Shown here in pieces: positions 5,527 through 7,895 of a stretch of 7,895 bases of DNA (position 1 is its first letter; the number at the start of each line of letters is the position of its first letter). A model generated the notes under the pieces. It saw nothing but the letters and a program-made list of their open reading frames with translations, had not been told where the DNA came from and searched no databases. Origin of the DNA: an uncultured Eubacteriales bacterium (GTDB lineage: Bacteria; Bacillota; Clostridia; Oscillospirales; Oscillospiraceae). The translations under genes were made by a program, and so were the position numbers. Where the stretch lies: assembly GCA_949744025.1 (NCBI GenBank), contig CATJWA010000116.1:1-7895 (forward strand), in the 5' to 3' direction.

Positions 5527-7464
5527 ATGGAACTGAAAAACCTTTTCAGCCCGATGAACATCGGCAAGTGCACCATCCCCAACCGCACTGTCGTGCCCGC
5601 GATGGTGGCCAACATGTGCCCTGATAACGGGCTTGCCAGCGAGCAGTATATACGCTATCATGAAGAAAAAGCAAAGGGCGGCTGGGGCCTGATTATCACC
5701 GAGGATTACCGTATCAACCCCAACGCCGGTGGCTACCCCCATATCTGCGGTCTGTGGAGCGAGGAGCAAATTCCCAGCCACAAGCGCTTCACCGACATAA
5801 TTCACCAGTACCCCAGCAAGGTCTTCTGCCAGATCTACCACGCCGGACGTCAGGCCACGCATCATGTCAACGGCGGAAAGCAGCCCGTGTCCTGTTCGCC
5901 CATCCCCGATGCCTGGAACAAGGAGATTCCGCGTGAGCTGAAAACCGAGGAGGTCAAGGAGATAGTTGCCCAGTTCGGCAACACCGCCGCTAATGCCAAA
6001 AAAGCTGGCTTTGACGGCATCGAGATTCACGCCGCGCACGGCTATCTCATTCATGAGTTTCTCTCTCCAAACTGCAACCACCGTCTGGACGAATACGGCG
6101 GCAGCTACTTAAACCGCGTGCGCTTCCTGCATGAGATTTACGATGCCTGCCGCGCCGCCGTAGGACCCGATTTCCCGATAGTCGTGCGCATTTCCGCCGA
6201 GGAGAACACCGAGGGCGGGCGTAAATTCCACGAGACGCGCCAGATTCTCCGTGACCTCGAGGAGTGGGGCGCGGACGCCATCCACCTGTCAACGGGCATG
6301 TACGGCGTCGTGTCCTCCCTCGGCACCGTGGCCTCCCACTACCAGCACCACGGCTGGACCCAGGACTTCGCGGCCGAGGCTAAAAAATTCCTGAGCATCC
6401 CCGTGATAACCGTCGGCCGCGTCACCGAGCCGAATATGGCCGAGGACATTCTCGCCTCCGGCAAGGCCGACTTCATCGCCATGGGCCGCGAGTCTCTGAG
6501 CGACCCCCACTGGCCCGAGAAAGCCCGTGAGGGACGCTGGAACGACATCCGCCACTGCGTAGGCTGTCTCCAGGGCTGTACCGCCTCGACCTATCAGGGC
6601 GTACCCCTCAACTGCATGATAAATCCCGAGCTGGGCCACGAGTTTGAGCACGACTACTCTCCCGCGCCGGTGAAGAAAAAAGTAATCATAGCCGGAGCCG
6701 GCGTCGCCGGTATGGAGGCTGCCCGCGCCGCCGCGATAAAGGGCCACGAGGTCGACATCTACGAAGCAAAGGACACTGTCGGCGGGCAGTTTGTCTCCGC
6801 GGCATATCCCCCCTACAAGGGCGATTACGGCGACTACACCGCATGGCTCTACCGCGAGATTCAGAAGTACCCGAATATCCGCCTGCATCTGAACACCGAG
6901 CTGACGGTTGAGATGATAGAAGCAGCCGAGCCCGACAAGGTAATTATCGCCACAGGCGCGAAGCCCTTCTGCCCCGAGCTGCCCGGCATCCACGGTCCGA
7001 ACGTGGTTCAGGCCGAGGACGCGCTGTTGGGCAAGGCGGATGTCGGTATGCGCGTGGTTGTCGCCGGAGCCGGCACAGTCGGCGTGGAGACCGCGGCCTA
7101 TCTTGCCATGCAGTGCAAGACAAAGGTCACGCTCCTGAGTAAATACGACGTTATCGGCAAGGAGCTTGACACCGGCATCCGCGACGACGTGAAAGCCCTG
7201 CACAAGCGCCTGTTTGTGGACACAATTTACGGCGCGAAAATTGCCGGGGCCACAAATGAGGGCGCTCTGGTGGAAAAGGACGGTCAGGTAACGCTCCTGC
7301 CCTGCGACACCGTCGTGCTCGCCATCGGCACGAGGGCTTACAATCCCCTTGAGGAAAAGGTCCGCGCCCTGGGAATTGACACCGTAGTCGTAGGCGACGC
7401 AATAAAAGCCCGTCAGGCCATCCAAGCCATCCGCGAGGGCTTTACCGCAGGACTGAACGCATAA
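5527..7464 (+). CDS. Old-Yellow-Enzyme-type Fe-S flavoprotein reductase (FadH/BaiCD/TMADH-like)
   Basis: The 645-residue protein has the three-part layout of 2,4-dienoyl-CoA reductase, bile-acid BaiCD/BaiH and trimethylamine dehydrogenase. Residues 1-340 are the FMN TIM barrel. HAAHGYL at 168-174 places His168, His171 and Tyr173 at the positions of the substrate-binding His/Asn pair and proton-donating Tyr of OYE1. A [4Fe-4S] site follows as C-x2-C-x3-C-x11-C at Cys344, 347, 351 and 363. Then come an FAD Rossmann motif GAGVAG at 390-395 and an NAD(P)-binding motif GAGTVG at 514-519, ending in the usual GDA...AI.EGF helix. Electrons would pass from NAD(P)H through FAD and the cluster to FMN, usually to reduce a C=C bond next to a carbonyl or carboxylate. 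It is the second gene of a two-gene operon with the hydrolase; a weaker AGGGGG site (5512-5517) precedes the ATG. The substrate is not readable; a TMADH-like demethylase role is less likely but not excluded. Confidence 0.92.
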   Translation: MELKNLFSPMNIGKCTIPNRTVVPAMVANMCPDNGLASEQYIRYHEEKAKGGWGLIITEDYRINPNAGGYPHICGLWSEEQIPSHKRFTDIIHQYPSKVFCQIYHAGRQATHHVNGGKQPVSCSPIPDAWNKEIPRELKTEEVKEIVAQFGNTAANAKKAGFDGIEIHAAHGYLIHEFLSPNCNHRLDEYGGSYLNRVRFLHEIYDACRAAVGPDFPIVVRISAEENTEGGRKFHETRQILRDLEEWGADAIHLSTGMYGVVSSLGTVASHYQHHGWTQDFAAEAKKFLSIPVITVGRVTEPNMAEDILASGKADFIAMGRESLSDPHWPEKAREGRWNDIRHCVGCLQGCTASTYQGVPLNCMINPELGHEFEHDYSPAPVKKKVIIAGAGVAGMEAARAAAIKGHEVDIYEAKDTVGGQFVSAAYPPYKGDYGDYTAWLYREIQKYPNIRLHLNTELTVEMIEAAEPDKVIIATGAKPFCPELPGIHGPNVVQAEDALLGKADVGMRVVVAGAGTVGVETAAYLAMQCKTKVTLLSKYDVIGKELDTGIRDDVKALHKRLFVDTIYGAKIAGATNEGALVEKDGQVTLLPCDTVVLAIGTRAYNPLEEKVRALGIDTVVVGDAIKARQAIQAIREGFTAGLNA

Positions 7465-7469
7465 ACGCC

Positions 7470-7504
7470 TCAAATCGAAGGCTCCGCTGGAGCCTTCGAT
7501 TTGA
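7470..7504 (+). terminator. Long perfect hairpin after the reductase gene, possible terminator
   Basis: TCAAATCGAAGGCTCC (7470-7485) pairs perfectly with its reverse complement at 7489-7504, 16 bp around a 3-nt loop, starting 5 nt after the stop codon. Position fits a terminator, but no T-tract follows directly. A short weak hairpin at 7516-7528 is followed by six T at 7534-7539, so termination may occur there. The strong stem may instead protect the mRNA 3' end. Confidence 0.6.
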
Positions 7505-7534
7505 CTAAGCTCTGCTGCGCTCCGCGCAAAGTGT

Positions 7535-7608
7535 TTTTTCCGAGGCGCACAAGGTAAATTTCCCCAAACGGGCAAGAGAAGGTCCCCTGGGGCATTTCCT
7601 CGGAAAAA
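7535..7608. repeat. Widely spaced 11-bp inverted repeat
   Basis: TTTTTCCGAGG (7535-7545) and CCTCGGAAAAA (7598-7608) are perfect inverted arms with 52 bp between them, which include a small CCCC/GGGG element at 7584-7592. Transcribed from either strand it could form a long stem with an internal loop. It might be a dispersed intergenic repeat, a non-coding RNA or an mRNA end structure; nothing in the window decides between them. Confidence 0.45.
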
Positions 7609-7682
7609 CTTTTAAATTTATTCTCGGCTTGCCAGCCGCGAACTTAACAACTTTCAGGTTGTCATACATGCAAGTATTGCTG

Positions 7683-7712
7683 TTTCCGTTTTTATTGTGG
7701 CAGTGCTACAAT
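7683..7712 (+). promoter_or_regulatory. Candidate promoter of the molybdoenzyme gene
   Basis: TTTCCG (7683-7688), 18 bp, then TACAAT (7707-7712) preceded by TGC, an extended -10. The -35 is weak. The spacer is not of the MerR 19-bp type and I see no matching operator dyad, so this gene may be controlled separately from the two upstream transcripts. The leader would be about 97 nt. Confidence 0.4.
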
Positions 7713-7750
7713 GGTTGCAGATAAATAAGCCGATTCTCAGTTTATTTTGT

Positions 7751-7780
7751 CAGAGCCTGCCGGCTCTGTCCTCAACAGAG
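7751..7780 (+). promoter_or_regulatory. Overlapping, mutually exclusive leader hairpins
   Basis: CAGAGCC (7751-7757) pairs with GGCTCTG (7762-7768). The same right arm can instead pair onward: CTCTGT (7764-7769) with ACAGAG (7775-7780) around a 5-nt loop. Only one can form at a time. This arrangement in an mRNA leader can act as a switch, but the stems are short and no terminator follows. Confidence 0.4.
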
Positions 7781-7815
7781 AAAATCACATCTTAAACAAA
7801 ATGGGAGGAATTTCT

Positions 7816-7895
7816 ATGAGCGTCGATTACGATCGCATCGTAACTTCCACGGCGTGGTCCCCCGGCCCCGGATGTCACGGCGGCTGCGGCGTGAA
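7816..7895 (+). CDS. Probable molybdopterin oxidoreductase, N-terminus only
   Basis: Only 26 complete codons are inside the window. They end in WSPGPGCHGGCGV, with Cys20 and Cys24. A cysteine pair followed by Gly-Val close to the N-terminus is the start of the [4Fe-4S] site in the DMSO-reductase family of molybdenum/tungsten oxidoreductases. No twin-arginine or other signal peptide precedes it, so a cytoplasmic enzyme is suggested. GGGAGG (7803-7808) lies 7 nt before the ATG and fixes this start over the in-line ATG at 7801. The enzyme could add or remove oxygen or hydrogen on the substrate of the upstream cluster, but the short fragment cannot show this. Confidence 0.65.
   Translation, partial: MSVDYDRIVTSTAWSPGPGCHGGCGV

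Larger units (their letters stand above)
7465..7815. other. Structured intergenic region before the molybdoenzyme gene
   Basis: This 351-bp stretch has no credible gene. From left to right it holds the 16-bp hairpin after the reductase gene, a weak hairpin with T-tract, the spaced 11-bp inverted repeat, a small dyad ACAAC/GTTGT around 7649-7664, a promoter candidate, and overlapping leader hairpins before the start codon at 7816. Confidence 0.7.

Noticed and set aside
4752..5615. 287-codon open frame on the minus strand
   Set aside because: It is antisense to the cyclase-family gene with its complete HLGTHVDAPLH signature and runs across the terminator and promoter region.
5527..7464. Bilirubin reductase (BilR-type) identity for the reductase
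   Set aside because: The active-site stretch reads HAAHGYL rather than the HGDR motif I associate with that enzyme, so I did not use the name.
6289..7575. 428-codon open frame on the minus strand
   Set aside because: It is antisense to the FAD/NAD(P) domains of the reductase and has no recognisable domains.
7720..7815. Molybdenum-cofactor riboswitch
   Set aside because: The leader is short and the stems do not show the larger conserved architecture of that class, so only the alternative hairpins are reported.

Overview
The window looks like chromosomal DNA from an anaerobic, fairly GC-rich Clostridia-type Firmicute, possibly a gut Oscillospiraceae relative. This is inferred from strong AGGAGG-type ribosome sites, AT-rich intergenic DNA with sigma-A-like promoters, intrinsic terminators with T-tracts, and the gene families present. 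No rRNA, tRNA, CRISPR array or insertion sequence was seen.

Layout. Positions 1-1443 (minus strand) hold the first 481 codons of a Suv3-type DEAD/DEAH RNA helicase whose C-terminus lies beyond the left edge. A 604-bp AT-rich divergent intergenic region follows. It holds a 29-bp direct repeat with a palindromic core at two places exactly 138 bp apart, a 30-bp dyad, and candidate promoters for both flanking genes. Positions 2048-2863 (plus) encode a MerR-family regulator with a GyrI-like ligand-binding domain, closed by an intrinsic terminator. Positions 3216-4715 encode a DASS/SLC13-like anion permease with its own terminator. Positions 4863-5510 encode a cyclase/kynurenine-formamidase-family metal hydrolase, followed 16 nt later (5527-7464) by a 645-residue Old-Yellow-Enzyme-type iron-sulfur flavoprotein reductase (FadH/BaiCD/trimethylamine-dehydrogenase architecture). 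A 351-bp intergenic region full of hairpins leads to position 7816, where the first 26 codons of a probable molybdopterin oxidoreductase run off the right edge.

How the genes may work together. The permease gene and the hydrolase-reductase pair each have a promoter with a 19-bp spacer between TTGAC(C/T) and the -10 box, with an imperfect dyad centred at the same place in each spacer. This is the classic layout of promoters activated by MerR-family proteins, and a MerR/GyrI regulator gene lies just upstream. The simplest reading is a ligand-induced cluster: the regulator senses a small organic molecule and switches on uptake of an anionic substrate, hydrolysis of a ring or amide/ester bond, and flavin-dependent reduction of a conjugated double bond. 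The adjoining molybdoenzyme may act in the same pathway but appears to have a separate, ordinary promoter. The substrate cannot be read from the sequence.
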